NCBI GenBank assembly: GCA_963800235.1
Contig: CAWDAD010000001.1
Location: forward strand, 558,001-622,000
Direction: 5' to 3'
Origin: CAVVNP01 sp963800235
GTDB lineage: Bacteria; Actinomycetota; Acidimicrobiia; Acidimicrobiales; Iamiaceae
DNA: 64,000 nt
Each line of letters starts with the position of its first letter. Within the stretch, counting starts at the first letter, position 1. The notes beneath the pieces were generated by a model. That model saw only the letters and a program-made list of their open reading frames with translations. It was not told the DNA's origin and did no database searches. The translations under genes and the position numbers were made by a program. Below, one piece after another: positions 34,380-42,727 of the stretch.

Positions 34380-35218
34380 CCCTGGCCGGCCACGACCTCG
34401 ACACCGCCCTCGGCCGCCTGGCGGGCTGGCCGGTGGCCCACGCCGCGGCGGCGGTGCGCACCGGTGAGGTGGTGGCGACGGCGGGACCCGGTGACCGGCG
34501 GTTCGCGCTGGCGTCGGTCACCAAGCTGCTCACCGCGCTCACCGTCCTGATCGCGGTCGAGGAGGGGACCCTGGCCCTCGCCGACGACGCCGGTCCCCCG
34601 GGGTCGACGATCGCCCACCTCCTCGCCCACGCCTCCGGGCTGTCGATGGCCGACCGGACCACCGTCCTGGCCGCGCCCGGGACCCGTCGCATCTACAGCA
34701 ACGCCGGCTTCGAGGTGCTGGCCGACCGGCTGGCCGAGCGGTCCGGCCTCCCCTTCGACCGCTACCTGGCCGAGGCGGTGCTCGAGCCGCTCGGCATGGC
34801 CGACACCACCCTCGACGGCTCGCCCGCCGCCGGGGCGACCTCCACCGCCGCCGACCTGACCCGGTTGGCCTCCGAGCTGGCCCACCCCACCCTGCTGGCC
34901 CCCGAGACCTGGGCGCAGGCCACCCGCGTCGCCTTCCCCGGCCTCTCCGGCGTCCTCCCGGGCTTCGGCCGGCAGAGCCCGAACGACTGGGGCCTCGGCG
35001 TCGAGCTGAAGGCGGCCAAGCGGCCGCACTGGACCGGCCACGGCAACAGCCCGGCCACCTTCGGCCACTTCGGCCAGACCGGCACCTTCCTCTGGGTCGA
35101 CCCCGACGCCGACGTGGCCACCGTGGTGCTGACCGACCGTCGGTTCGGGTCGTGGGCGGCCGAGGCCTGGCCCGACCTGAGCGACGCCGTGCTCGTCGCG
35201 GCGGCCGCCGGCCCGTAG
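34376..35218 (+). CDS. Serine hydrolase, beta-lactamase/penicillin-binding-like
   Basis: 280 residues. TTG 34376 is chosen because it overlaps the upstream stop (TTGA) and precedes the first conserved block. Active-site motifs: ASVTK (Ser-x-x-Lys), RIYSNAGFEVLADRL (Tyr-x-Asn), and GHFGQTGTFLW in the KTG position. It probably acts as an esterase or D-Ala peptidase. Cytosolic by sequence, with no signal peptide. Confidence 0.83.
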   Translation: MTLAGHDLDTALGRLAGWPVAHAAAAVRTGEVVATAGPGDRRFALASVTKLLTALTVLIAVEEGTLALADDAGPPGSTIAHLLAHASGLSMADRTTVLAAPGTRRIYSNAGFEVLADRLAERSGLPFDRYLAEAVLEPLGMADTTLDGSPAAGATSTAADLTRLASELAHPTLLAPETWAQATRVAFPGLSGVLPGFGRQSPNDWGLGVELKAAKRPHWTGHGNSPATFGHFGQTGTFLWVDPDADVATVVLTDRRFGSWAAEAWPDLSDAVLVAAAAGP

Positions 35219-35337
35219 CGGGGGCCGGTCGGCGGCGCGAACCGCCCATTCCGCCCGATGCCGGGCCGTCGGCTCAGGAGGGCCCGCCGGGTGCCGATGG
35301 ACCAGACGATGGCGAGGACTGCGACCCGGCGCCCGCG

Positions 35338-36432
35338 ATGACCGCGATCTCCGAGCTGCGGGCCCGTCGCGCCCTGAAGGGCGCGGGCCTCGACGCGCAG
35401 ATGCCCCTCGAGCTGGCCAGCAGCGTGACCAACGAGGTGTGGCTCGGGCCCGACGTCGTCGTCCGCATCAACACCCAGCCCGACCGGCGCCTGCAGCGGG
35501 AGGCGGAGCTGGCCATGGCCCTGCCGTCATCGGTCGGGTACCCCACGATCCTGGCCGACGGCGAAGACCTCGGCATCGAGTGGCTCATCTCCGAGCGGGC
35601 CCTCGGCCGGCCGCTCAGCCGCTGCTGGCCCGCCATGCACCCCGTGCAGCGGCGCCGGGCGGTCCGGGAGCTGGCCGAGCGGATGCAGGCCATCCACCGG
35701 ACCACCGCCCCGGCGCTCGGCCCGCTGCACCGCACCCCGCAGCTGCTCGACCGCAGCCCCAGCGGCTCGCTCGCCACCCGCCGGCTGCTGGCCGCGCTGC
35801 AGGAGGCCGCCCGGCTACCGAACGTCGACCCCGTCGTGCTGCACGAGGCGGCGGCGCTGGTGTCCGCCACCGCCGGCTCGCTCGACCCCTTCGACGGCCG
35901 GACCCTGGTCCACGGCGACCTGACCTTCGAGAACGTCCTGTGGGACGGCCAGCACATCACCGCGGTGCTCGACTTCGAGTGGTCCCGGCCCGGGCCCTCG
36001 GACCTCGACCTCGACGTGCTGCTGCGGTTCGTCGCCTACCCGGAGCTGCACGTGGCCGCCGACTACGAGCACCTGACCCGACGCGAGGACTACCTGCCCG
36101 TCGCCTGGTGGCTGGCCGAGGAGTACCCCGAGCTGTTCCAGCGGCCGAGGGCGCTCGACCGGTTGCGCATCTACAGCATCGCCTGGGACGTGCAGGAGCT
36201 GCAGCTGTTCCCGCCGCGCCGGCCGGCGGCCGACCTGCACCGCGACCACCCCCTGAACCGCCTGCAGCGGACGGTGCGGCGGGTGGGCCACCTCGACCTG
36301 CTCGACGGCAGCGGCGAGGTGCCGTCGCCGGACGCACGGGACGAGTCGGGTCGGGGCCCGGGCGGGGTCGAGGTCGAGCCCGCGCCGTCGATCCGGCGCA
36401 CCCGACCGGCCGCCGCCGGGCCGGTGGCCTGA
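35338..36432 (+). CDS. Aminoglycoside phosphotransferase-family kinase-like protein
   Basis: 364 residues from ATG 35338. APH fold: a reduced N-lobe with VVVRINTQPDRRLQREAEL (ATP Lys replaced in VRIN), catalytic loop LVHGDLTFENVLWD, and Mg-binding LDFEWSRPGPSDLDL. It may phosphorylate a small metabolite. The C-terminal 60 residues are low complexity. Substrate unknown. Confidence 0.8.
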   Translation: MTAISELRARRALKGAGLDAQMPLELASSVTNEVWLGPDVVVRINTQPDRRLQREAELAMALPSSVGYPTILADGEDLGIEWLISERALGRPLSRCWPAMHPVQRRRAVRELAERMQAIHRTTAPALGPLHRTPQLLDRSPSGSLATRRLLAALQEAARLPNVDPVVLHEAAALVSATAGSLDPFDGRTLVHGDLTFENVLWDGQHITAVLDFEWSRPGPSDLDLDVLLRFVAYPELHVAADYEHLTRREDYLPVAWWLAEEYPELFQRPRALDRLRIYSIAWDVQELQLFPPRRPAADLHRDHPLNRLQRTVRRVGHLDLLDGSGEVPSPDARDESGRGPGGVEVEPAPSIRRTRPAAAGPVA

Positions 36433-36533
36433 GCGGCGATCACGACCTCGCGTCGAGGGGCGTCGGAGCCCGGGGCTCCGCGACGATGGACGGGTATGCG
36501 CTCCAGGGGCAGACCCGCCGCGAGGCACCGGCG

Positions 36534-37124
36534 GTGAGCGATCCGCAGCCCGGGTGGGGCGACGCCGGCGAGGCGCTGCTCGCGCTCTACGACCACGCCC
36601 TGCCCGAGGTCTACGGGTACCTGCGGCCCCGGTGCGGTGACGTGGCCGTCGCCCAGGACCTGACCTCGGAGACCTTCCTGGCCGCCGTCGACGGGATCCG
36701 GCGCCGCACCCTGACCGAGCCGACGGTGGCGTGGCTGATCGGCGTGGCCCGCCACAAGCTGGTCGACCACTGGCGCCGGACCGGTCGCGAGGAGCGCCGC
36801 CTGGCGGCGGTGGCCTCCGAGCCGGCGCCCGACGACGACCCCTGGGACGAACGGCTCGACGCCCTCCGCGCCCACCAGGTGCTGGCCGAGCTCGGGGCCC
36901 ACCACCGGTCCGCGCTCACCCTGCGCTACCTCGACGGCCTGCCCGTCCCCGAGGTGGCCGACCACCTCGGACGCAGCGTCCACGCCACCGAGGCCCTGCT
37001 CGTCCGGGCCCGACGGGCGTTCCGGGCGCGCTACGAGGCGGAGGAGCCGACCGAACCGAGCGAGCCGACCGGCGCCGCCGTCCGACCGACCCGGCCGCCC
37101 GAAGGAGGTGTCGACCGTGGCTGA
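36534..37124 (+). CDS. ECF-type RNA polymerase sigma factor
   Basis: 196 residues from GTG 36534, with GAGG eight bases upstream (ATG 36486 would add 16 residues). Region 2 reads YGYLRPRCGDVAVAQDLTSE with TFLAAVDGI. Region 4 reads SALTLRYLDGLPVPEVADHL, with SVHATEALLVRARRAFR as helix-turn-helix. Its gene overlaps the next gene, whose N-terminal segment may control it. Confidence 0.85.
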   Translation: MSDPQPGWGDAGEALLALYDHALPEVYGYLRPRCGDVAVAQDLTSETFLAAVDGIRRRTLTEPTVAWLIGVARHKLVDHWRRTGREERRLAAVASEPAPDDDPWDERLDALRAHQVLAELGAHHRSALTLRYLDGLPVPEVADHLGRSVHATEALLVRARRAFRARYEAEEPTEPSEPTGAAVRPTRPPEGGVDRG

Positions 37125-38160
37125 TCCCCTCGAGGCCCTCCACCTGCCCGACCAGGCCGAGCAGCCGGACCCCGCCTTCGCCGAGCGGCTGCGCCGGCGG
37201 ATCGAGGCCGAGCTGGTCCCCGACCTGCCCCCGCCCGCCGAGCGCCGCGCCGTCCGGCCGGGCCGGGCCACCACCACCGGCGCCGCCGGCGCCCGAACCG
37301 ACAGGAGCACCCCCATGACCGCCACCGAACCCGAGCTGGCCACCGCCAACGCGGTGGTCCCCTACCTCGCCGTCCACGACGCCGCCGCCGCCATCGACTT
37401 CTACCGCGAGGTCTTCGGGCTGGAGGAGACCATCCGCTTCACCGGCGACGACGGCCGCATCGGTCACGCCGACCTGGCCGGCAGCGGCATCCACCTGATG
37501 CTCGCCGACGAGCACCCCGACATGGACGTGCTCGGGCCCCTGGCCCGGGGGGGTGCCGGGCTGGCCCTGCACGTGTCGGTCCCCGACGTCGACGCCACCT
37601 ACGCGAGCGCCCTGGCCCACGGGGCCACCGCCCTGCGACCGCCGGCCGACCAGCCCTACGGCGACCGCTCGGGCGACTTCATCGACCCCTACGGCCACCG
37701 CTGGATGGTGTCGACCCCGATCTCGGCGCCGTCGCTCGACGAGCTGAACGAGGCGATGCCCGACTTCACCGTCGTCGGCACCGGCCGGGAGGCGGAGCCC
37801 GGGCCCTCGGGCCCCGAGCCGATCGAGGTGGGCTACCTCACCTTCGGCATGGGCGACACCACCCGTTCGGCGGCGTTCTTCGGCCAGCTGTTCGGCTGGG
37901 AGGTCGAGCCCGGCAACGCCGGCGAGGGCTACGTCCACGTGGCCAACACCCGCCTGCCGATGGGCATGACCCCGGACGGGCCCGACGGCAGGCCCACCGT
38001 CTACTTCCGGGTCCCCGCCCTCGAGCCCTTCGCCGCCAAGGTGGTCGAGCTGGGCGGCCGGGTGGTCGACCGGAACGAGTACCCGAGCGGGGGCGACGTG
38101 GTGTGCGTCGACGACCAGGGCAACGAGTTCCACCTCTGGTCCCCCGCCCCCGGCTACTGA
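37117..38160 (+). CDS. VOC (glyoxalase-fold) protein with N-terminal sigma-linked segment
   Basis: 347 residues from GTG 37117, with GAAGGAGG eight bases upstream, overlapping the sigma gene. Residues 1-65 (PLEALHLPDQAEQPDPAFAE, RLRRRIEAEL) resemble the short leader found in VOC proteins encoded beside ECF sigma factors. Two VOC modules follow: AAAIDFYREVFGLEETIRF ... DFIDPYGHRWMV, and SAAFFGQLFGWEVEPG ... CVDDQGNEFHLW. A second in-frame ATG at 37315, with its own AGGAG, could release the VOC part alone. Confidence 0.82.
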   Translation: MADPLEALHLPDQAEQPDPAFAERLRRRIEAELVPDLPPPAERRAVRPGRATTTGAAGARTDRSTPMTATEPELATANAVVPYLAVHDAAAAIDFYREVFGLEETIRFTGDDGRIGHADLAGSGIHLMLADEHPDMDVLGPLARGGAGLALHVSVPDVDATYASALAHGATALRPPADQPYGDRSGDFIDPYGHRWMVSTPISAPSLDELNEAMPDFTVVGTGREAEPGPSGPEPIEVGYLTFGMGDTTRSAAFFGQLFGWEVEPGNAGEGYVHVANTRLPMGMTPDGPDGRPTVYFRVPALEPFAAKVVELGGRVVDRNEYPSGGDVVCVDDQGNEFHLWSPAPGY

Positions 38161-38179
38161 CCGGCCGGGCGGGGCGCTG

Positions 38180-39988
38180 CTACAGGGCGGAGGCGGCGAT
38201 GGCGAAGAGGTCGGCCTTGCCGGAGGTGGCGGCGGGCAGCAGGCCGTGGACCTCGGGCAGCACCTGCTCGGCGTAGAACCGGGCGGTCACCACCTTGGCC
38301 TCGAGGAACTCGCTCGACAGCGGCCCGGAGACCGATCCGCCGGCCAGCAGGGCCTGGGCGGCGAGCGCCGAGCGGGCCAGCACCCAGGCACCCACGGTGA
38401 GCGAGAACAGCCGCTGGAACGGGGTCGCCACCGCCAGCGCGTCGGCGGGGTCGGCGGCGCCGTGCTCGAGGATCCAGGTGCCGGCCTGCTCGACGGCGTC
38501 GACCGCGGCCGCGAGCTGGTCGTGGACGGCGGCCAGGTCGTCGCCGGCGCCGCCCAGCTCCTCGACGGTGGCGCGCATGCGGGCGAGCTGGTCGGTGAAG
38601 ACGCCGCCGGCGCGCAAGGGCAGCTTGCGACCGATGAGGTCCATGGCCTGGATGCCGTTGGTGCCCTCGTAGATCTGGGTGATCTTGGCGTCGCGGTAGT
38701 GCTGGGCCGCCCCGGTCTCCTCGATGTAGCCCATGCCGCCGTGCACCTGGATGCCGATCGAGGTCACGTGCTCGGCCTCGTCGGTGCAGTAGCTCTTGGT
38801 CAGCGGGATCAGGAGGTCGACCAGCTCCTGGGCCTCGGTGCGCACCGACTCGTCCTCGTGGTGCTCGGCCACGTCCATGCGCTCGGCGGTCAGGTAGCAC
38901 AGCGCCCGCATGGCCTCGGTGTGGGCCTTCATCGTCAGCAGCATCCGGCGCACGTCGGGGTGCTCGACGATCAGGCTGGACTCGCCCTTGGGGGCGCCGG
39001 GCGCCCGACCCTGGTGGCGCTCCTGGGCGTAGGTGACCGCCCGCTGGTAGGCGCGCTCGGCCAGGCCGAGGCCCTCGACGCCGACGCCGAGGCGGGCGTT
39101 GTTCATCATGGTGAACATCTCGCGCATGCCCGCCTGCTCCTCGCCGACCAGGTAGCCGACGGCTCCGTCGCCGTGGTCGCCGAAGGCGAGGACGCAGGTG
39201 GGGCTGGCCTTGATGCCCATCTTGTGCTCGATGGAGACGACGTGGACGTCGTTGCGCTCGCCCAGCGAGCCGTCGTCGCCCACCAGGAACTTCGGCACGA
39301 TGAACAGGCTGATGCCCTTGGTGCCCGGGGGCGAGTCCGGCGTGCGGGCCAGCACCAGGTGGACGATGTTGTCGGTCAGGTCGTGCTCGCCGAAGGTGAT
39401 GAAGATCTTCTGCCCGCTGATGCGGTAGCTGCCGTCGCCCTGCGGGACCGCCTTGGTGCGCAGGGCCCCCACGTCGGAGCCGGCGTCGGACTCGGTGAGG
39501 TTCATGGTGCCGGTCCACTCCCCCGACACCATCGGCTTCAGGTAGACCTCGCGCTGCTCCTCGCTGCCGTGGTGGAGCAGGGCGTCGATGGCGCCCTGGG
39601 TGAGCAGCGGCGCCATGGCGAGGGCCATGTTGGCGCTGTTCATCATCTCGTGCATCACCAGGCCGAGCAGGCGGGGGAAGCCGCCGCCGCCGTAGGCCTC
39701 GGGCAGCGGCACCGCCGGCCAGCCCGCGTCGACGTACTGGCGGTAGGCGGCCTTGAAGGCGTCGGGGGTGATCACCTCGTCGCCGTCCTGGGTGCTGCCC
39801 TGCTCGTCGCCGACCTGGTTGGTCGGCGACCAGACCTCGCTCATCAGCCGGGCGAACTCCTCGATCACCGGGTGCACGGTGTCGGGGTCGGCGTGGCCGT
39901 AGCCCTCCAGCTTGGAGAGGGCTTCGAGGCTGGTCAGCTCCTCGAGCAGGAACCGGATGTCATCGAGTGGTGCGACGTACTCAGCCAT
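38180..39988 (-). CDS. Acyl-CoA dehydrogenase, DmdC-like long form
   Basis: 602 residues from ATG 39988, leaderless with TAGCCT at 39996-40001. FAD domain motifs NLTESDAGSDVGALRTKA and KIFITFGEHDL; C-terminal domain VHGGMGYIEETGAAQHYRDA and ITQIYEGTNGIQAMDLIGRK (Glu base in YEGTNG); then an extra 100-residue helical tail as in 3-methylmercaptopropionyl-CoA dehydrogenases. Substrate could be an acyl-CoA or methylmercaptopropionyl-CoA. Divergent from the F420 LLM gene across the repeat region. Confidence 0.85.
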   Translation of the reverse strand: MAEYVAPLDDIRFLLEELTSLEALSKLEGYGHADPDTVHPVIEEFARLMSEVWSPTNQVGDEQGSTQDGDEVITPDAFKAAYRQYVDAGWPAVPLPEAYGGGGFPRLLGLVMHEMMNSANMALAMAPLLTQGAIDALLHHGSEEQREVYLKPMVSGEWTGTMNLTESDAGSDVGALRTKAVPQGDGSYRISGQKIFITFGEHDLTDNIVHLVLARTPDSPPGTKGISLFIVPKFLVGDDGSLGERNDVHVVSIEHKMGIKASPTCVLAFGDHGDGAVGYLVGEEQAGMREMFTMMNNARLGVGVEGLGLAERAYQRAVTYAQERHQGRAPGAPKGESSLIVEHPDVRRMLLTMKAHTEAMRALCYLTAERMDVAEHHEDESVRTEAQELVDLLIPLTKSYCTDEAEHVTSIGIQVHGGMGYIEETGAAQHYRDAKITQIYEGTNGIQAMDLIGRKLPLRAGGVFTDQLARMRATVEELGGAGDDLAAVHDQLAAAVDAVEQAGTWILEHGAADPADALAVATPFQRLFSLTVGAWVLARSALAAQALLAGGSVSGPLSSEFLEAKVVTARFYAEQVLPEVHGLLPAATSGKADLFAIAASAL

Positions 39989-40059
39989 GGTCCAGAGGCT
40001 ACGTGCGCCCCCCGGACCAGCGGCCACCGAGCGAAGCGGTCGCCACGAGCGGCAGGGCC

Positions 40060-40244
40060 GGGGCCCCGCCCGGGAAGAGAACACGGCCGCGGGGCGGCGC
40101 AATGCATGCGCCGCCCGAGCGGAGGAGGGCGGGGTTGGGGCCCCGCCCGGGAAGAGAACACGGCCGCGGGGCGGCGCAATGCATGCGCCGCCCGAGCGGA
40201 GGAGGGCGGGGTTGGGGCCCCGCCCGGGAAGAGAACACGGCCGC
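40060..40244. repeat. 77-bp tandem repeat (2.4 copies) with hairpins
   Basis: A 77-bp unit recurs at 40060-40136 and 40137-40213, and partly at 40214-40244 (GGGAAGAGAACACGGCCGCG recurs with a period of exactly 77). Each full unit holds arms GGGCGGCGC and GCGCCGCCC around AATGCAT, and a GGGGCCCC palindrome. The period is not a multiple of three, so it is not coding. It fills the divergent promoter region between the acyl-CoA dehydrogenase and LLM genes. Confidence 0.85.
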
Positions 40245-40277
40245 GAACTTCGTGCGAGGCTGCCTCGCATGAAGTTC
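40245..40277 (+). promoter_or_regulatory. Start-codon hairpin of the LLM oxidoreductase mRNA
   Basis: GAACTTCGTGCGAGG (40245-40259) pairs with CCTCGCATGAAGTTC (40263-40277) around a CTG loop: 15 pairs, one of them G-U in RNA. The AUG (40269-40271) lies in the 3' arm and the only SD-like GAGG lies in the 5' arm, so both are buried when folded. Translation would need unfolding or a regulator. Confidence 0.75.
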
Positions 40278-41141
40278 GGCATCGCCTTCGCCAACACCGG
40301 CCCCTTCGCCGAGCCCGACGCCGCCGTCAGCTTCGCCCAGGCGGCGGAGCAGGCCGGGTTCGAGTCGGTCTGGACCGTCGAGCACGTGGTCGTGCCCGCC
40401 GGGTACCGGTCGACCTACCCGTACTCGGCCGACGGCCGGATGCCGGGTCCGGAGGACTCCGACATCCCCGACCCGCTCGTCTGGCTCACCTACCTGGCCG
40501 CCGCCACGACCTCCATCCGGCTGGCCACCGGCATCCTGATCCTGCCCCAGCGCAACCCGGTGGTGCTGGCCAAGGAGGTCGCCACCCTCGATCGGCTGTC
40601 GAAGGGCCGGGTCGACCTCGGCATCGGCGTGGGATGGCTCGAGGAGGAGTTCGACGCCATCGGGGTGCCCTTCTCGCAGCGGGGCCGGCGCACCGACGAG
40701 CACGTGGCCGCGCTGCGGGCGCTCTGGACCGAGGACGCCGCCAGCTACTCCGGCGACCTGGTCGAGTTCCACGACTGCATCTCGCGGCCCCGCCCGGCCC
40801 AGGGCACGGTGCCGATCCACGTGGGCGGTCACACCGACGCGGCCGCCCGGCGGGCCGGCCGGCTGGGCGACGGCTTCTTCCCCGGCAAGGGGGGCCACGA
40901 CGAGATCGCCCGGCTGTTCGACCTGGCACGCGCCACGGCGAAGGAGCACGGCCGGGACCCCGACGCCATCGAGATGACCACCGGCGGCAACGGGGCCGTG
41001 GGCGGTCGGGCCCTCGACGAGGTCAAGGCGCTGGCCGACATCGGCGCCGACCGGGTGATCGTGCCGGCCTTCCTCTTCTACGCCGACGCCGCCGACGGGC
41101 TGGCGCGCTACGGCGACGAGGTCATCGCCCGGGTCGGCTGA
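40269..41141 (+). CDS. LLM-class F420-dependent oxidoreductase
   Basis: 290 residues from ATG 40269. TIM-barrel luciferase-like family: MKFGIAFANTGPFAEPD, FESVWTVEHVVVPAGY, LILPQRNPVVLAKEVATLDR, GRVDLGIGVGWLEEEF and VPIHVGGHTDAAARRAGRLG. Such proteins use F420 for hydride transfer. Substrate unknown. Start inside the hairpin described above, next to the divergent acyl-CoA dehydrogenase. Confidence 0.88.
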   Translation: MKFGIAFANTGPFAEPDAAVSFAQAAEQAGFESVWTVEHVVVPAGYRSTYPYSADGRMPGPEDSDIPDPLVWLTYLAAATTSIRLATGILILPQRNPVVLAKEVATLDRLSKGRVDLGIGVGWLEEEFDAIGVPFSQRGRRTDEHVAALRALWTEDAASYSGDLVEFHDCISRPRPAQGTVPIHVGGHTDAAARRAGRLGDGFFPGKGGHDEIARLFDLARATAKEHGRDPDAIEMTTGGNGAVGGRALDEVKALADIGADRVIVPAFLFYADAADGLARYGDEVIARVG

Positions 41142-41255
41142 CCCCATCCACGGCAACCTGTCGTGATGTCCACGCCCAGGGCGTGAGGATCACGACGAGT
41201 TCGGGTTGGGGGCCGACGGCGGCATCCTGAGACCGATCACTCCCCCGGAGGCACC

Positions 41256-41305
41256 ATGACCGACCAGACCAGGACCGACCGACCGACCCGACCAGGACCG
41301 ACCAG
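41256..41305 (+). repeat. GACC-rich short repeat between a strong start and msrB
   Basis: ATG 41256 follows a perfect GGAGG, but the ACCGACC/GACC repeats after it put this start out of frame with MsrB (56 bases to the in-frame GTG). One base gained or lost in the repeat would fuse the frames. Confidence 0.6.
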
Positions 41306-41311
41306 AGCGGC

Positions 41312-41752
41312 GTGGAGCCGTCCGACGAGGAGCTGCGCCGGCGCCTCAGCCGCGAGCAGTACGAGGTGACCCAGAACGCCGGCACCGAGCGGGCCTTCAC
41401 CGGCCGGTACTGGGACAACCACGACGAGGGCAGGTACCGCTGCGTCGTGTGCGGCACCGACCTGTTCACGAGCGACACCAAGTTCGAGTCCGGCACCGGC
41501 TGGCCCAGCTTCTGGGAGGCGGTCGACCCCGACAAGGTCGAGCGCATCGAGGACCGGTCCTTCGGGATGGTGCGCGTCGAGGCCCGCTGCGCCACCTGCG
41601 GCGCCCACCTCGGCCACATCTTCGACGACGGCCCACGCCCGACCGGTGAGCGGTTCTGCATGAACTCGGCCTCGCTCGACTTCGTGGCCGCCGGCGACAC
41701 GACCGACACCACCACTGGCACGACCGACACCACCACCGGGGAGGACGCCTGA
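41312..41752 (+). CDS. msrB: Peptide-methionine (R)-S-oxide reductase
   Basis: 146 residues from GTG 41312, the only in-frame start; the better signal at 41256 is out of frame. Zinc and active-site motifs: YRCVVCGTDLF, FESGTGWPSFWEA, RCATCGAHLGHIFDDGP, and RFCMNSASL with the catalytic Cys. It repairs methionine-R-sulfoxide in proteins. The C-terminus is a Thr/Asp repeat (DTTDTTTG). It shares one base with the next gene (TGATG). Confidence 0.9.
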   Translation: MEPSDEELRRRLSREQYEVTQNAGTERAFTGRYWDNHDEGRYRCVVCGTDLFTSDTKFESGTGWPSFWEAVDPDKVERIEDRSFGMVRVEARCATCGAHLGHIFDDGPRPTGERFCMNSASLDFVAAGDTTDTTTGTTDTTTGEDA

Positions 41753-42711
41753 TGGAGTACCGCCGGCTCGGCGACAGCGACCTGGAGGTCTCCGAGATCA
41801 GCCTGGGCTCGTGGCTCACCTACGGGGTGGGTGTCGAGGCCGACGCCGCCGAGGCGTGCGTCAACCAGGCCTTCGACGAGGGCATCAACTTCTTCGACAC
41901 CGCCAACGTCTACGGGCGCGGCGCCGCCGAGGAGGTGCTCGGCGGCATCCTGGCCGGCCGCGATCGCGACAGCTACGTGCTCGCCACCAAGGTCTTCTTC
42001 CCCATGTCCGACACCGACAAGGGGCTGTCGGCGGCCCAGATCGCCAAGCAGGTCGACGCCTCGCTGCGGCGGCTGCAGGTGGACCACGTCGACCTCTACC
42101 AGTGCCACCGCTTCGACCCCGAGGTCCCGCTCGAGGAGACGCTCGGGGCGCTGACCGACGTGGTGAAGGCCGGCAAGGCCCGCTACCTCGGGTTCAGCGA
42201 GTGGAGCCCGCGCAACATCACCGATGCCTACGACCTGATCGAGCGGGAGGGCTTCGCCGGCTTCGTGTCGTCCCAGCCGCAGTACTCGATGCTCTGGCGG
42301 CGTCCGGAGCCGAAGGTGATGCCGCTCAGCGAGGAGCACGGCATCAGCCAGATCGTGTGGTCCCCGTTGGCCCAGGGGGTGCTCACCGGCAAGTACGCGC
42401 CCGGCGAGCCGCCGCCTGAGGACTCGCGGGCGGCCAGCCCCGAGATGGGCGGGATGATGGACGCCTGGCGCAAGGACGAGGTGCTCGAGGCGGTGCAGGG
42501 CCTCCGGCCGATCGCCGAGGACGCCGGGCTGTCCATGGCCCAGCTCGCCCTGGCGTGGGTCCTGCGCGAGCCGAACGTGGCCTCCGCCATCATCGGCGCC
42601 AGCCGCCCCGGCCAGGTCACCGACAACTGCGCGGCCGCCGGCGTCCACCTCGACGACGCCACCCTGACCGCCATCGACGAGGTCCTCGACGGCGTGGTCG
42701 CCGGCGTCTGA
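41752..42711 (+). CDS. Aldo/keto reductase (Kv-beta-like)
   Basis: 319 residues from ATG 41752, overlapping the msrB stop. Catalytic tetrad in FFDTANVYGRG (Asp, Tyr), VLATKVFFP (Lys) and DLYQCHRFDP (His). The NADP-binding C-terminus includes SAIIGASRPGQVTDN. It reduces aldehydes or oxidised substrates and forms an oxidative-stress operon with msrB. Confidence 0.9.
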   Translation: MEYRRLGDSDLEVSEISLGSWLTYGVGVEADAAEACVNQAFDEGINFFDTANVYGRGAAEEVLGGILAGRDRDSYVLATKVFFPMSDTDKGLSAAQIAKQVDASLRRLQVDHVDLYQCHRFDPEVPLEETLGALTDVVKAGKARYLGFSEWSPRNITDAYDLIEREGFAGFVSSQPQYSMLWRRPEPKVMPLSEEHGISQIVWSPLAQGVLTGKYAPGEPPPEDSRAASPEMGGMMDAWRKDEVLEAVQGLRPIAEDAGLSMAQLALAWVLREPNVASAIIGASRPGQVTDNCAAAGVHLDDATLTAIDEVLDGVVAGV

Positions 42712-42727
42712 CCCTCCGGGTCGGCCC

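Noticed and set aside
29933..35218. Very long plus-strand open frame from the helicase to the serine hydrolase
   Set aside because: Only its last 280 codons match a family. The rest is antisense to the helicase, MFS and peroxidase genes.
40060..40244. CRISPR array or coding repeat
   Set aside because: No spacers separate the copies, and a 77-bp period breaks any reading frame.
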